18,525 nucleotides of DNA from Hydrogenovibrio sp. UBA654 (GCA_002299585.1 DBOE01000051.1:58106-76630), one strand, 5' to 3'; counted from the first letter of the stretch, positions 1 to 7,909 are shown. The notes: generated by a model not told the origin, from the letters alone. Program-made: numbers and translations.

Positions 1-203
1 TTATTACCCGTTACAACGATTTTATCGGCATTGATAACAACAATGTAATCTCCACAATCAACGTGTGGTGTGTATTCTGCTTTATGTTTACCACGTAAAC
101 GTAATGCAATCTCTGCCGACATGCGACCTAGTGTTTTTCCTTCTGCGTCCACAACGTACCATTCACGTTTTACTTCTGCAGGTTTTGCAACAAATGTGCT
201 CAT
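1..203 (-). CDS. rplM: Ribosomal protein L13, 5' part (partial)
   Basis: This is the N-terminal 67 residues of the large-subunit ribosomal protein L13, an early-assembly protein of the 50S particle. The protein begins MSTFVAKPAEVKREWYVVDA and goes on to the segment GKTLGRMSAEIALRLRGKHK, which is hallmark L13 sequence, then VDCGDYIVVINADKIVVTGN. The start is the ATG at 203, preceded by an AGGA ribosome binding site. The gene runs off the left edge, so about the last half of the usual 142 or so residues is missing. Its normal partner rpsI (S9) would lie outside the window. A promoter at 384-411 and a long leader precede it. Identification is by direct recognition of conserved sequence and is very secure. 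Confidence 0.96.
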   Translation of the reverse strand, partial: MSTFVAKPAEVKREWYVVDAEGKTLGRMSAEIALRLRGKHKAEYTPHVDCGDYIVVINADKIVVTGN

Positions 204-271
204 AGCTTTTGTCCTAAATTATTCTAATTATCCCAAGTCATCTCTATCATAAACGCTGATAACGATGACGA

Positions 272-295
272 CTTATTGTTTTAACGGGCAATAAG
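272..295 (-). promoter_or_regulatory. Hairpin in the rplM leader
   Basis: A perfect 7-bp inverted repeat (CTTATTG at 272-278, CAATAAG at 289-295) with a 10-nt loop sits in the untranslated leader of rplM, about 70 nt before the start codon. The L13 operon in E. coli is known to be controlled by L13 binding its own leader, so this hairpin is a reasonable candidate for part of such a control structure. That role is inference: only the repeat is seen. Confidence 0.35.
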
Positions 296-383
296 GGATT
301 TAAGCTAGTTAATATAACATCTAATCAGTAAACAATAAGTTAGATCTGACCAATAAATATTAAGCGATAACTGTGAAAGAAGA

Positions 384-411
384 ATTCTAGCCCATTCTAT
401 AAAAAAGTCAA
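384..411 (-). promoter_or_regulatory. Sigma-70 promoter of rplM
   Basis: On the minus strand there is a -35 box TTGACT (411-406), a 16-bp spacer and a -10 box TAGAAT (389-384). These match the consensus at 5 of 6 and 5 of 6 positions. The predicted start is near 377, which leaves a leader of about 174 nt before the rplM ATG at 203. The -35 box lies within 6 bp of the stop codon of the upstream ModE-like gene, so rplM has its own promoter rather than relying on readthrough. Confidence 0.7.
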
Positions 412-416
412 CAGTT

Positions 417-776
417 TTATAAGTTTATTTTATGGGACTCTGTTATTAAACATTTAGCAAACTTTTTTTCTAACTCTCGAAACACTCGTACAGCCTCTTC
501 CCCTTTTCTGGTTAACTTAGTTCCGCCACCTAATTTACCGCCTTTTTCTTTAATTATTAATGGTTTGTCATACATTCTATTTATTTCGTCAGTTAGTTGC
601 CATGCTTTTTTATATGACATGTTCATTGCTTTTGCGGCTGATTTTATTGATCCATTTTCAGCAATCTTTTCTAAAAGAGTTATTCTTCCTATACCTAAAT
701 AAGTAGCATTCCCTGTTAACCAAAATCTAGCATTAATATTTTCTGAATAGGACTCGCCTGGTATTTTATTGCTCAT
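417..776 (-). CDS. Stand-alone ModE N-terminal-type winged helix-turn-helix regulator
   Basis: This small 119-residue protein matches the DNA-binding half of the molybdate regulator ModE. The sequence shows a LysR-type winged helix: IAENGSIKSAAKAMNMSYKK (about residues 38-57) is the helix-turn-helix, and the Gly- and Lys-rich stretch KEKGGKLGGGTKLTRKGEEA (about 76-95) is the wing, near diagnostic for this family. The C-terminal molybdate-binding TOBE/Mop domains of full ModE (about 260 residues) are absent and the protein ends soon after the wing, so direct molybdate sensing is unlikely. No molybdate transport or cofactor genes are nearby. It is divergent from the diguanylate cyclase gene, with 134 bp and a tandem repeat between them, so it may regulate that promoter; this is inference. 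Its ribosome binding site is weak. Confidence 0.82.
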   Translation of the reverse strand: MSNKIPGESYSENINARFWLTGNATYLGIGRITLLEKIAENGSIKSAAKAMNMSYKKAWQLTDEINRMYDKPLIIKEKGGKLGGGTKLTRKGEEAVRVFRELEKKFAKCLITESHKINL

Positions 777-818
777 AGTAAATCTTAGACGCCTTTTTTG
801 TAAGTTATTAAGATACTG

Positions 819-853
819 ACTTAAGGAGCAACTGAATAAGGAGCAACTTAAGT
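819..853. repeat. Tandem 15-bp repeat inside an inverted repeat in the divergent ModE-like/GGDEF promoter region
   Basis: Two head-to-tail copies of a 15-bp unit, TAAGGAGCAACTGAA (822-836) and TAAGGAGCAACTTAA (837-851), differ at one base. The whole is bracketed by a perfect 7-bp inverted repeat, ACTTAAG (819-825) and CTTAAGT (847-853). It lies just upstream of a TATAAT box (856-861) reading towards the cyclase gene. It looks like a two-site operator for a regulator. The same unit recurs in the 7773-8130 intergenic region. Confidence 0.6.
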
Positions 854-855
854 AT

Positions 856-861
856 TATAAT
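856..861 (+). promoter_or_regulatory. Possible -10 box for the diguanylate cyclase gene
   Basis: A perfect TATAAT lies about 50 bp before the ATG at 911. No good -35 box sits at the right distance: that position is taken by the tandem repeat, as would fit an activator-dependent promoter. In such AT-rich DNA a TATAAT can occur by chance, so support is limited. Confidence 0.35.
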
Positions 862-910
862 ATAGACTATACTACCGAAATATTGCTATATTTTTTATAA
901 GGTTAAATAA

Positions 911-1954
911 ATGAGTAAAAAAACTATGGATAGATACCTAAAGGGTGACGCTAACTTAGAAGAAATTTCCCTGAAAACTTTAAAAAAAATTAAAGAACTC
1001 TCTAAAAAAGTAACCATTCAAGCTGACCCTATTCATTTTAGCCTAATCTTTGAGCTAATTACTGAACAAGATAGTGATCTAGTACAAAAAATAAATACTT
1101 TAATTACTAACCATAGTTATGACCATCACTCTGCCCAAATTTTATTTACCTATCTTTGGAAAAAAATAATTAAACGCCACACTCCCTACCAAGAGTTTTC
1201 TTTTATATTGGAAGAATTACTTGAAGATATAAATATTTGGGTAGAAAAATCAGCTAATAGCAATCGTATTCTATCAAATAAAATGCATACTATTTCAGAT
1301 ATGACACGAGCAGAAAATGCTTTAGAATACATAAAATCCGAAATAATACCAAACCTAAAAGAATCTCAACAAGATACTTTAAAGTTAAGAAACAATGTAG
1401 AACAGATTACTATAGAAGTAAATTCCCTTAAAAAAGAATTAAACGAAGCCACTATACTTGCTCGTACAGACGAGCTTACTGGGCTACCTAATAAACGCAA
1501 CTTTAATGAGTTTTTGAGCAAAAGTATAGCCGATAAAACGACCGCTATCTCTTTAGTAGCTTTTGATGTTGATTTTTTTAAATTCATAAATGATGAACAT
1601 GGGCATATTGTTGGTGATAATGTTTTAAAATACCTAGCTAAAATATTTAAAGAAGAAATAAAAGGTCGTGATTTTATTGCTAGGATAGGCGGTGAAGAGT
1701 TTATGCTGGTCTTACAAAACACCGATATTTATAGTGCTAAAAAACTAGCAGAAAATATCCGTTTAAAAATAGAGCAGAGTAAACTACATATTAAAAAAAC
1801 TACTCAAAGTATTAAACTCACTATTTCTGCAGGAATTGCTCTTTATAGACAAGGTGAAGCAATAGAAGATTTCATTGATAGAGCAGATAAGGCTCTTTAT
1901 GTGAGTAAAAATAATGGTCGTAATAAAGTTAATACCGAAGCTGATTTATTATGA
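911..1954 (+). CDS. Diguanylate cyclase (GGDEF domain) with a helical N-terminal region
   Basis: This soluble 347-residue protein is predicted to make the second messenger cyclic di-GMP from two GTP. The C-terminal GGDEF domain (about 183-342) is intact: the entry motif DELTGLPNKRNF (187-198), a metal- and substrate-binding stretch with Asp, Phe-Lys and N-D-x-x-G-H-x-x-G-D (about 219-236), and the active-site signature GGEEF (260-264). The product-inhibition I-site, normally RxxD, reads KGRD (251-254), so feedback control may be weaker. The first ~140 residues are charged and helical with no domain I recognise. A coiled-coil-like stretch (about 145-182) probably links this sensor part to the catalytic domain, as in many dimeric cyclases. 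There is no signal peptide or membrane segment. The start has an AAGG site 9 nt upstream. The gene is convergent with the RND operon, with a 10-bp gap. Confidence 0.93.
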   Translation: MSKKTMDRYLKGDANLEEISLKTLKKIKELSKKVTIQADPIHFSLIFELITEQDSDLVQKINTLITNHSYDHHSAQILFTYLWKKIIKRHTPYQEFSFILEELLEDINIWVEKSANSNRILSNKMHTISDMTRAENALEYIKSEIIPNLKESQQDTLKLRNNVEQITIEVNSLKKELNEATILARTDELTGLPNKRNFNEFLSKSIADKTTAISLVAFDVDFFKFINDEHGHIVGDNVLKYLAKIFKEEIKGRDFIARIGGEEFMLVLQNTDIYSAKKLAENIRLKIEQSKLHIKKTTQSIKLTISAGIALYRQGEAIEDFIDRADKALYVSKNNGRNKVNTEADLL

Positions 1955-1964
1955 GGCTCCTAAA

Positions 1965-4900
1965 TCATTTACCTTCTATGTATTTAACTCCACCATGCCA
2001 TTGCCAGATATAATACATTAGCGGAATAACCAGTAAAGTTAAGATAGTTGAAGATAAGGTTCCAAATATTAATGAAACCGCTAAGCCTCCAAATACGGGA
2101 TCAGTAATCATAATCATTGAACCAAACATTATTGCTAATGCAGTCAATAGTATAGGTCTAAAACGAACTTTACCAGCTTCTATCACAGAATCTTTAAGAG
2201 TTTTACCCTCTGCTCTATACTCAAGTATGAAGTCAATCAATAATAAAGAGTTTCTAACCACTATACCAGCTAAAGCTATTACTCCTATCATAGAAGTAGC
2301 GGTAAAAGCTTGGCCAGTTAACCAGTGTCCAGGAAAAACTCCGATCATAGTTAAGGGGATTGCTCCCATTACAATAACTGGCATCATAAATGAGCGATAA
2401 TAACCAACTAAAATTAGATAAATAAAAACTAATGCCACAATAAACGCACTGCCCATATCTCTAAATACATCAAGAGTTAACCGCATTTCACCACCCCAAA
2501 GAAGAGTATAGTCCATTACGTCATTTGGGCTTACTGATAGAAATCCTAAGTTAGTGGTGTGAAATTTAACCTTTGAGTTTTCTAACATAACTTCATCTAA
2601 CATTTTATCTAAAGATAATATCGCATAAATTGGGCTTGAGGTTAATAGCTCTCCGCCAACCGTTACCATTTGATGCTGGTCTCGTCCTAATATAGGCTTA
2701 GCATTAGTTACCTTTTTAATTGTCGCAAAAGATGAAATAGGTACGGAAGAACCACTTCTTGAATTAACTCTTAAAGATAATAACTGCTGGGGAACTGTTC
2801 TTTGAGACCTTGGTAAACGGACAATAATATTTACCGGTTCGCGAACATTGTCTAGGTGCATATAACCAAGCTCATAGCCTTTAATATAGTCTCTTAACAA
2901 TTTAGAAACTTCAGCGGGCACTACACCTAATAAATTGGCTTGAGTTCTATCAATATTTATTTGGTAGCTTTGTGTGGTTTCTGTAACACTGTCATCAATA
3001 TTAGTTAAGCCATAAATTCCGTACATTTTCTGGGTAATATCTTTAGCAGCTTGGCGTAATTTTTCATAATCAGGCCCATAAAGTTCAGCTAATATTTGCG
3101 TGGTTACTGGAGGCCCTGGCGGGGTTTCATAAACTTTAATATTGGCATCAGGAAATCTTGACCTTACATATTTAATTGCTCTATTAAAACCTTGAACTAT
3201 CTCGTGTGAAGACATTTTTCTAGCAAGTTTGTCAACTAGATTAACTCTTATTTGAGCAAAATTAGTACCTTTTTTAATTAAGTCTCCACGAACTAAAGCT
3301 GCAAAATCTATTGGTGCTGACCTACCAACATAAACACTAAAGTCGGTTACAAAAGGAGTTTCTCTAAGCACATTATTTACCCTTCTAACAACCATATCGG
3401 TCATTTCTAGTGCGGTTCCCTCTGGCATATCAACCTGCACCAAAAAAGTGCTGGTATTATCATAGGGCAACATTTTTAATTCAACCGCTAATGGATGTAG
3501 CTTATTATTCATATCATCACCTCTAAAAAACTGAATGGCTGGCTGAACCATAGCAGCAAATAAAGACATTAGCACCACAAATAAAAATACATTTCTCTTG
3601 ATTCTACTATCAATTAAAGGTGTAATTGTTTTCCCATATAAAACCTGCATCCAGTCTTCTTTATTAGAATGATGTACTTCTGTACTTTCCCTTAGCTGCA
3701 TTTCTTTAATTGCTTTTTTTCCTAAAAACCTATAAGCAACGAAGGGAACTAAAATATAGGCAATTAATAAGGAAGCAACCATTGAAACAGGAACATTAAA
3801 GGGAATTGGTGCCATAAATGGCCCCATCATGCCAGTTACAAATACCATAGGTATGAAAGCTAAGATAACCGCAAAAGTTGCCACATTAGTAGGATTACCA
3901 ATTTCATTAGTCGCTCTAATTAAGACCTGATCAAATTTATTGGCATCAAAATCTTTATGTATGTGCCGATGAATATTTTCAATCACAACTATGGCTGCAT
4001 CAACCAATAATCCTAGTGATAATATTAAAGCAAATAAAGTAATACGGTTAATAGTTTGCCCAAATAAATAACCAACAAAAAGTACCACAAATAAAATTAA
4101 CGGCACCGTAACAGTAACTATACTAGCTTCACGCCAACCAAGAAATAAAATAAGAATAAGAAATACCGAGCCTACAGCTATGGCTAAATGTTCCATCAAA
4201 ATATTTACCGCAGCATCGGCTTTTTTACCATCATTTCTAGTAATCGTTACATGAACATTAGCAGGAATCGTTGTTGTTTTTAAAAATGCTAACTGCTCTA
4301 AAACCGTATTAGCCACAGTTACCGCATTAGTTCCTGGTTTTTTTGCAATAGTTATAGTAACCGCAGAATATTCTTCATTAGTAACCTTAGTTGAATATTT
4401 TCCATAACCAATTCTACTAATAGTATCTATCTCAACAGGACCGTCTTCAATGCGGGCAATATCTTTTAAATAAATCGGATTACCTTGCTCTACTGCAATA
4501 ATAATTTCACCCACTTCTTTAGCATTACCTAAAAAACCATTTACTCTTACAGGATAAGATAAATTATTATTAACCAGCTCGCCTACTGGTAAAGAAACAT
4601 TACTACCTTTAAGCATTTTACTAATATGCTCTAAAGGCATACCCATCAAAGCAATTTTTTGTGCATCCAGCCAAATGCTAATTGCTCTAGGCTTGCCACC
4701 AACCACATTAGTAAAAGAAACTCCAGGCAAATTTCTTAAGTTTTCAACTAATTTTAGCGAAATGTCTCGTAGATCAAAACTATTCATATCTTTAGATGTT
4801 ATTGCTAAAGTCATAATAGGCACATCATCAACATTAATCGGTTTAATCAATGGTTGTTGCGTATCCGGTGGCATTTGATCCATGTTTTGCATAATCTGGT

Positions 4901-5270
4901 TGTACAATTTAACTAAGCTTTCAGTTTGACTTTCGCCAACCCTAAACTGAACAGTAACCACCCCAAAATCTTGGCTAGCATAACCATAGGTATGGTCAAC
5001 CCCAGGTAGGGCATTTAAAATAGTTTCTAAAGGCTTAACTACCATATTATTTACTTCTTCAGGAGTCGCCCCGCCTTTAGGTACAATAATATTTGCAGCT
5101 GGCACGACTATTTGTGGATTATATTCCCTAGGAGTGACTATATAGGCAAGGCTTCCAGCTAGAGTTATAGCTACCATTATCATAATAGTTATTTTTGAAT
5201 GGATAAAAATGGCGGCTAATTTACCTGAAAAATTAAGTTTATTATTTTGTATTTCAGTTGAATCCTTCAT
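1965..5270 (-). CDS. RND family efflux pump, inner membrane permease subunit
   Basis: This 1101-residue protein belongs to the AcrB/AcrD/AcrF (ACR_tran) group of proton-driven exporters. The usual RND plan is visible: one N-terminal membrane helix (about 27-46), a large periplasmic loop (about 47-350), five to six helices (about 360-515), a helix near 558-578, a second periplasmic loop (about 580-930) and a final helix group (about 938-1090). TM4 reads GLLVDAAIVVIENIHRH, with a single Asp (D424) followed by Ala, whereas AcrB drug pumps have Asp-Asp; heavy-metal (CusA-type) pumps also have Asp-Ala. TM10 reads AGIVVRNSLLLIDF, with Arg (R1006) at the position of the AcrB relay Lys. The pump therefore belongs to an RND branch distinct from classical drug pumps, and its substrate cannot be read from sequence. 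It is the last gene of the outer membrane factor-adaptor-pump operon, 15 bp after the adaptor. Confidence 0.93.
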   Translation of the reverse strand: MKDSTEIQNNKLNFSGKLAAIFIHSKITIMIMVAITLAGSLAYIVTPREYNPQIVVPAANIIVPKGGATPEEVNNMVVKPLETILNALPGVDHTYGYASQDFGVVTVQFRVGESQTESLVKLYNQIMQNMDQMPPDTQQPLIKPINVDDVPIMTLAITSKDMNSFDLRDISLKLVENLRNLPGVSFTNVVGGKPRAISIWLDAQKIALMGMPLEHISKMLKGSNVSLPVGELVNNNLSYPVRVNGFLGNAKEVGEIIIAVEQGNPIYLKDIARIEDGPVEIDTISRIGYGKYSTKVTNEEYSAVTITIAKKPGTNAVTVANTVLEQLAFLKTTTIPANVHVTITRNDGKKADAAVNILMEHLAIAVGSVFLILILFLGWREASIVTVTVPLILFVVLFVGYLFGQTINRITLFALILSLGLLVDAAIVVIENIHRHIHKDFDANKFDQVLIRATNEIGNPTNVATFAVILAFIPMVFVTGMMGPFMAPIPFNVPVSMVASLLIAYILVPFVAYRFLGKKAIKEMQLRESTEVHHSNKEDWMQVLYGKTITPLIDSRIKRNVFLFVVLMSLFAAMVQPAIQFFRGDDMNNKLHPLAVELKMLPYDNTSTFLVQVDMPEGTALEMTDMVVRRVNNVLRETPFVTDFSVYVGRSAPIDFAALVRGDLIKKGTNFAQIRVNLVDKLARKMSSHEIVQGFNRAIKYVRSRFPDANIKVYETPPGPPVTTQILAELYGPDYEKLRQAAKDITQKMYGIYGLTNIDDSVTETTQSYQINIDRTQANLLGVVPAEVSKLLRDYIKGYELGYMHLDNVREPVNIIVRLPRSQRTVPQQLLSLRVNSRSGSSVPISSFATIKKVTNAKPILGRDQHQMVTVGGELLTSSPIYAILSLDKMLDEVMLENSKVKFHTTNLGFLSVSPNDVMDYTLLWGGEMRLTLDVFRDMGSAFIVALVFIYLILVGYYRSFMMPVIVMGAIPLTMIGVFPGHWLTGQAFTATSMIGVIALAGIVVRNSLLLIDFILEYRAEGKTLKDSVIEAGKVRFRPILLTALAIMFGSMIMITDPVFGGLAVSLIFGTLSSTILTLLVIPLMYYIWQWHGGVKYIEGK

Positions 5271-5285
5271 CTACAATTCCCCATT

Positions 5286-6377
5286 TTACTGTTTATTACT
5301 ACTATCAGCTATAACTACCTTGTCGCCATTTAATAAACTTTCATTGTTACTAACTACCACCAAGTCTTCTAAATTAACCCCTGATTTTATTTCAATAGTA
5401 TCGCCAATTATTTCACCCAAACGAACCATGTTAAAATAAACCAAATCATTTTCAACAACAAACACACCTTCAATTCCTGAACGGTTTAAGATTGCCGACT
5501 TAGGTAAAATCATTGTTTGTCTTTCACCTCTGGTAAAAACTACTCTTGCAAAAGCTCCACTATTTACATTAGATAGTTTAGGTAAGCTCAACTTAATAGT
5601 GTGAGTTCTTGTTTTAGGATCAGCTGCACTAACTGTGGCATAAATAGTTGCCATTAGAGGTTTATCCACTCCATCTAAAATTACAGTTGCAGTATCACCC
5701 ACTCTGATAACAGCATATAAATCATGAGAAATTTGAGTTTTTACACTTAAAGAAGATTTATTTTCAAGTGACAACACAGGTCTACCAGGGGCAGAAAGAT
5801 CTCCTGCCGAAGCCAACTTTTTAACCACCACCCCATCAAAAGGAGCTGTCACATTAGCATATTTGAGTTGCGACTTTGCTTGATTTAAACTAGTTTTTGC
5901 CGCGATCATTTGTTCTTTTGTCAACTTAAATTTTAAGCTAATTTTATCAAATTGTTGTTTAGACACTGACTCACCTTCATACAATTTCTTAAAGCGTTTA
6001 TAGTCTAAATTTGCATCCAATAAAGCATCTTTTGCTTGCTGATAAGCAGATTCTGCGTGTAAAATACCACTTCTAACATCCGTAGAATCTATGGAAAACA
6101 ACAGATCACCTTGTTTAACATTTTGACCTTCTTTAATATCAAAGTTTTTTATATAGCCAACTAGACGAGAAGAAATTTGTGCTTTTTGATCAGAAACCAC
6201 TGAGCCAGGAGCCACAGTTTTTAAAGGGATTGTTCCTAATATTACTGGAATGGCTTCTACTTCAATACTTTCTAAAAAAGCCGAATATTTAAGCTTTTTT
6301 TCTTCTGTATCACAAGCGATTAGAACAAATGAAGACGCAGATATTAACAACCATAAATATATATTTTTCATTTTCAT
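5286..6377 (-). CDS. RND efflux periplasmic adaptor (membrane fusion) lipoprotein
   Basis: This 363-residue HlyD/AcrA-type adaptor bridges the inner membrane pump and the outer membrane channel. A lipoprotein signal ends in the lipobox LIAC (19-22), so Cys22 should be lipidated. The two halves of the lipoyl domain are about 66-97 (with EGQNVKQGDLLFSID) and about 174-205 (with VTAPFDGVVVKK), and they flank a helical hairpin (about 100-172) that would contact the outer membrane channel. A beta-barrel and membrane-proximal region follow. Length and order are normal for the family. It starts 6 bp after the end of the TolC-type gene and ends 15 bp before the pump gene, so co-transcription is nearly certain. 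The start is preceded by an AAAGGAAA site. Confidence 0.93.
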   Translation of the reverse strand: MKMKNIYLWLLISASSFVLIACDTEEKKLKYSAFLESIEVEAIPVILGTIPLKTVAPGSVVSDQKAQISSRLVGYIKNFDIKEGQNVKQGDLLFSIDSTDVRSGILHAESAYQQAKDALLDANLDYKRFKKLYEGESVSKQQFDKISLKFKLTKEQMIAAKTSLNQAKSQLKYANVTAPFDGVVVKKLASAGDLSAPGRPVLSLENKSSLSVKTQISHDLYAVIRVGDTATVILDGVDKPLMATIYATVSAADPKTRTHTIKLSLPKLSNVNSGAFARVVFTRGERQTMILPKSAILNRSGIEGVFVVENDLVYFNMVRLGEIIGDTIEIKSGVNLEDLVVVSNNESLLNGDKVVIADSSNKQ

Positions 6378-6383
6378 TTTCCT

Positions 6384-7772
6384 TTAAAATTGCTCTAAAT
6401 TCATAGCACCAATAGCTAACTTAATTTTGGCTTTTTGTAAATTAATTTCATACTTAGAACTCACTAAATCAGCACGAGTTTTATCTAATTGAGTTTGTCC
6501 AGCCAAAACCTCAGCAATAGTTGCCACCCCCCCCCTGTGCCTTTTTAATATCAATCTTTGTGCTTCTTTAGATTGTTCTACTGATAGCTTATTAGAAATA
6601 AAACGCTTTTTGGCAACATTTAGCATACGCCAGGCTTTTAAAATTTCTAGCTTGATTTTATTTTCTTTAACTACTAATTTAGAGCGTTTTTCATTGGCCA
6701 AAGCATTGGCTCTATCAACACGACTTGCCGTAACACCAAAATCAGTTAATTTCCAAGATAAAACACCAGCAACTGTATAAGAGTTACTATTAAAACCAAG
6801 TGAAGCATCATTTGTTTGTCCACGAGCCATAACATTAAAACTAGGATAATTATCTGCATCTACACTGGCTACAGCAACTTTTGAAGAACGAGCATCTTCT
6901 CTAGTTGCCTTAATCTCAGGGTTTTTAGTTATCGCCATGCCAATAAACTCTGCCAAATTTTTATTAGGTAAAGATATATCTTTTCTTGACCCTACTTTAA
7001 GAGGGGAGTCTGGATTAATAAACATCAAGCTTCTAAGATTATCCTTAGCTATTAAAACTTTCGCCTCTGCTAATTGTAAAGAAGTCATTGCCTGTGACAA
7101 GCTTACTTTAGCACTAAGTAGTTCACTTTTTACCACTATGCCTTGTTTTAATAAATTTTTGGTTGTTCTAACATAAGAACGAGATGCTTTAACTGCCTGA
7201 GTTGCTACCTGCACAAATGCTTTTGCCGTATGTACCGCTTCATAAGCTTGGTAAACATTAAAAATTAAAAATTGTTTTAGCGCGTTATCTCCGTGCTGTG
7301 CGGCTTTGATCATCGCAGAAGCTTTACCCTGATAGGCTGAAACTTTACCACCATTCCAAACAGGAAACAAAACTTCTAATCGAGTACTAAAGTCATTGTG
7401 GGCATCTGGATTGTTCAAATCTTTAGGCTTAACAGCAATAATATTGGGATTGGTAGCATTAAATTCTGCAAAACCAAAGTCTCTAAATGATGCATCTCGT
7501 TGACTTAATTTCATCCCAAATACATTTAACGCATTATTAGAACGAGTGGCAGTAGCAGATAAAGTAACCTGTGGTAACCTACTAAGGCTTGCCTCACTTA
7601 ATGCCGATTTTGCTTGCTGTAACTTATATTTACTCACCTCCAAAGAAGGGTTTTGCCCTAGAGTGGTCTCTACACATTGCTTAAATGTGTAAACTTGTGC
7701 AAGTGCCATAACGGGAAACAAGCCCATTAATAAAACCAACTGACTTAATTTATTTTTAATACCAAACTGCAT
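6384..7772 (-). CDS. TolC-family outer membrane factor of the RND pump
   Basis: This 462-residue outer membrane efflux protein forms the exit duct of the tripartite pump. It has a cleavable signal peptide (about 1-25, ending VMALAQ), then two OEP repeats made of long amphipathic helices, with the typical opening VYTFKQCVETTLGQNPSLEV (27-46). Length is normal. It is the first gene of the operon and has an AAAGGAT ribosome binding site. Odd feature: a run of nine G (C on the plus strand, 6527-6535) lies in frame at codons 413-416, just before the final long helix. Loss of one G would give a stop after about 16 codons, and gain of one G an even earlier TGA, in each case removing about the last 45 residues. 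This makes the gene a candidate for slipped-strand phase variation. The sequence given is in the ON state. Confidence 0.93.
   Translation of the reverse strand: MQFGIKNKLSQLVLLMGLFPVMALAQVYTFKQCVETTLGQNPSLEVSKYKLQQAKSALSEASLSRLPQVTLSATATRSNNALNVFGMKLSQRDASFRDFGFAEFNATNPNIIAVKPKDLNNPDAHNDFSTRLEVLFPVWNGGKVSAYQGKASAMIKAAQHGDNALKQFLIFNVYQAYEAVHTAKAFVQVATQAVKASRSYVRTTKNLLKQGIVVKSELLSAKVSLSQAMTSLQLAEAKVLIAKDNLRSLMFINPDSPLKVGSRKDISLPNKNLAEFIGMAITKNPEIKATREDARSSKVAVASVDADNYPSFNVMARGQTNDASLGFNSNSYTVAGVLSWKLTDFGVTASRVDRANALANEKRSKLVVKENKIKLEILKAWRMLNVAKKRFISNKLSVEQSKEAQRLILKRHRGGVATIAEVLAGQTQLDKTRADLVSSKYEINLQKAKIKLAIGAMNLEQF
6527..6535 (-). repeat. G9 homopolymer tract inside the TolC-family gene
   Basis: Nine consecutive C on the plus strand (nine G on the coding strand) encode the end of Arg413, Gly414, Gly415 and the first base of Val416. 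Such runs are rare in DNA of about one third G+C and are prone to slippage during replication. Confidence 0.9.
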
Positions 7773-7826
7773 TTTTATCCTTTGCTAGTTTTATGCCTAT
7801 ACTAGAGGGCTTAGCCATAATTTATG

Positions 7827-7857
7827 TTAGTTATTAAGGAGGCACTTAATACACTAA
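7827..7857. promoter_or_regulatory. Long inverted repeat in the RND operon leader, containing the TAAGGAG motif
   Basis: The arms TTAGT-TATTAAG (7827-7838) and CTTAATA-C-ACTAA (7845-7857) pair over 12 bp with one bulged base around a 6-nt loop, GAGGCA. In RND mRNA this would be a hairpin about 55 nt before the first start codon. The plus strand across the loop reads TAAGGAGGCACTTA, the same motif found near the GGDEF gene and before the DUF971 gene. It could be an RNA control element or a DNA operator. It is not followed by a T run on the minus strand, so it is not a standard terminator. Confidence 0.5.
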
Positions 7858-7889
7858 CAATAAAATAAGTATAAAGCAAACCTATAATA

Positions 7890-7909
7890 ATATTGGCATC
7901 TACCAATAT
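7890..7909. promoter_or_regulatory. Inverted repeat at the RND operon transcription start (candidate operator)
   Basis: ATATTGG (7890-7896) and CCAATAT (7903-7909) form a perfect 7-bp inverted repeat with a 6-bp spacer. It begins about 8 bp past the predicted start of RND transcription, a usual place for a repressor operator. No TetR- or MarR-type repressor gene is in the window, so any regulator would be encoded elsewhere. Confidence 0.45.

Noticed and set aside
70..252. Plus-strand frame over the rplM start
   Set aside because: It is antisense to rplM, whose L13 sequence is unmistakable, and lacks any match.
822..848. The TAAGGAG sequences as Shine-Dalgarno sites of unannotated small genes
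   Set aside because: None of the five copies has an ATG, GTG or TTG at a usable 5-12 base distance with an open frame after it.
1366..1722. Open frame on the minus strand inside the GGDEF gene
   Set aside because: It lies fully within a well-supported gene, has no family resemblance and is a shadow frame.
6384..7772. The G9 run as a sign that the TolC-type gene is a pseudogene
   Set aside because: The frame is open from signal peptide to the end with family-normal length, so the gene is intact in the given sequence.
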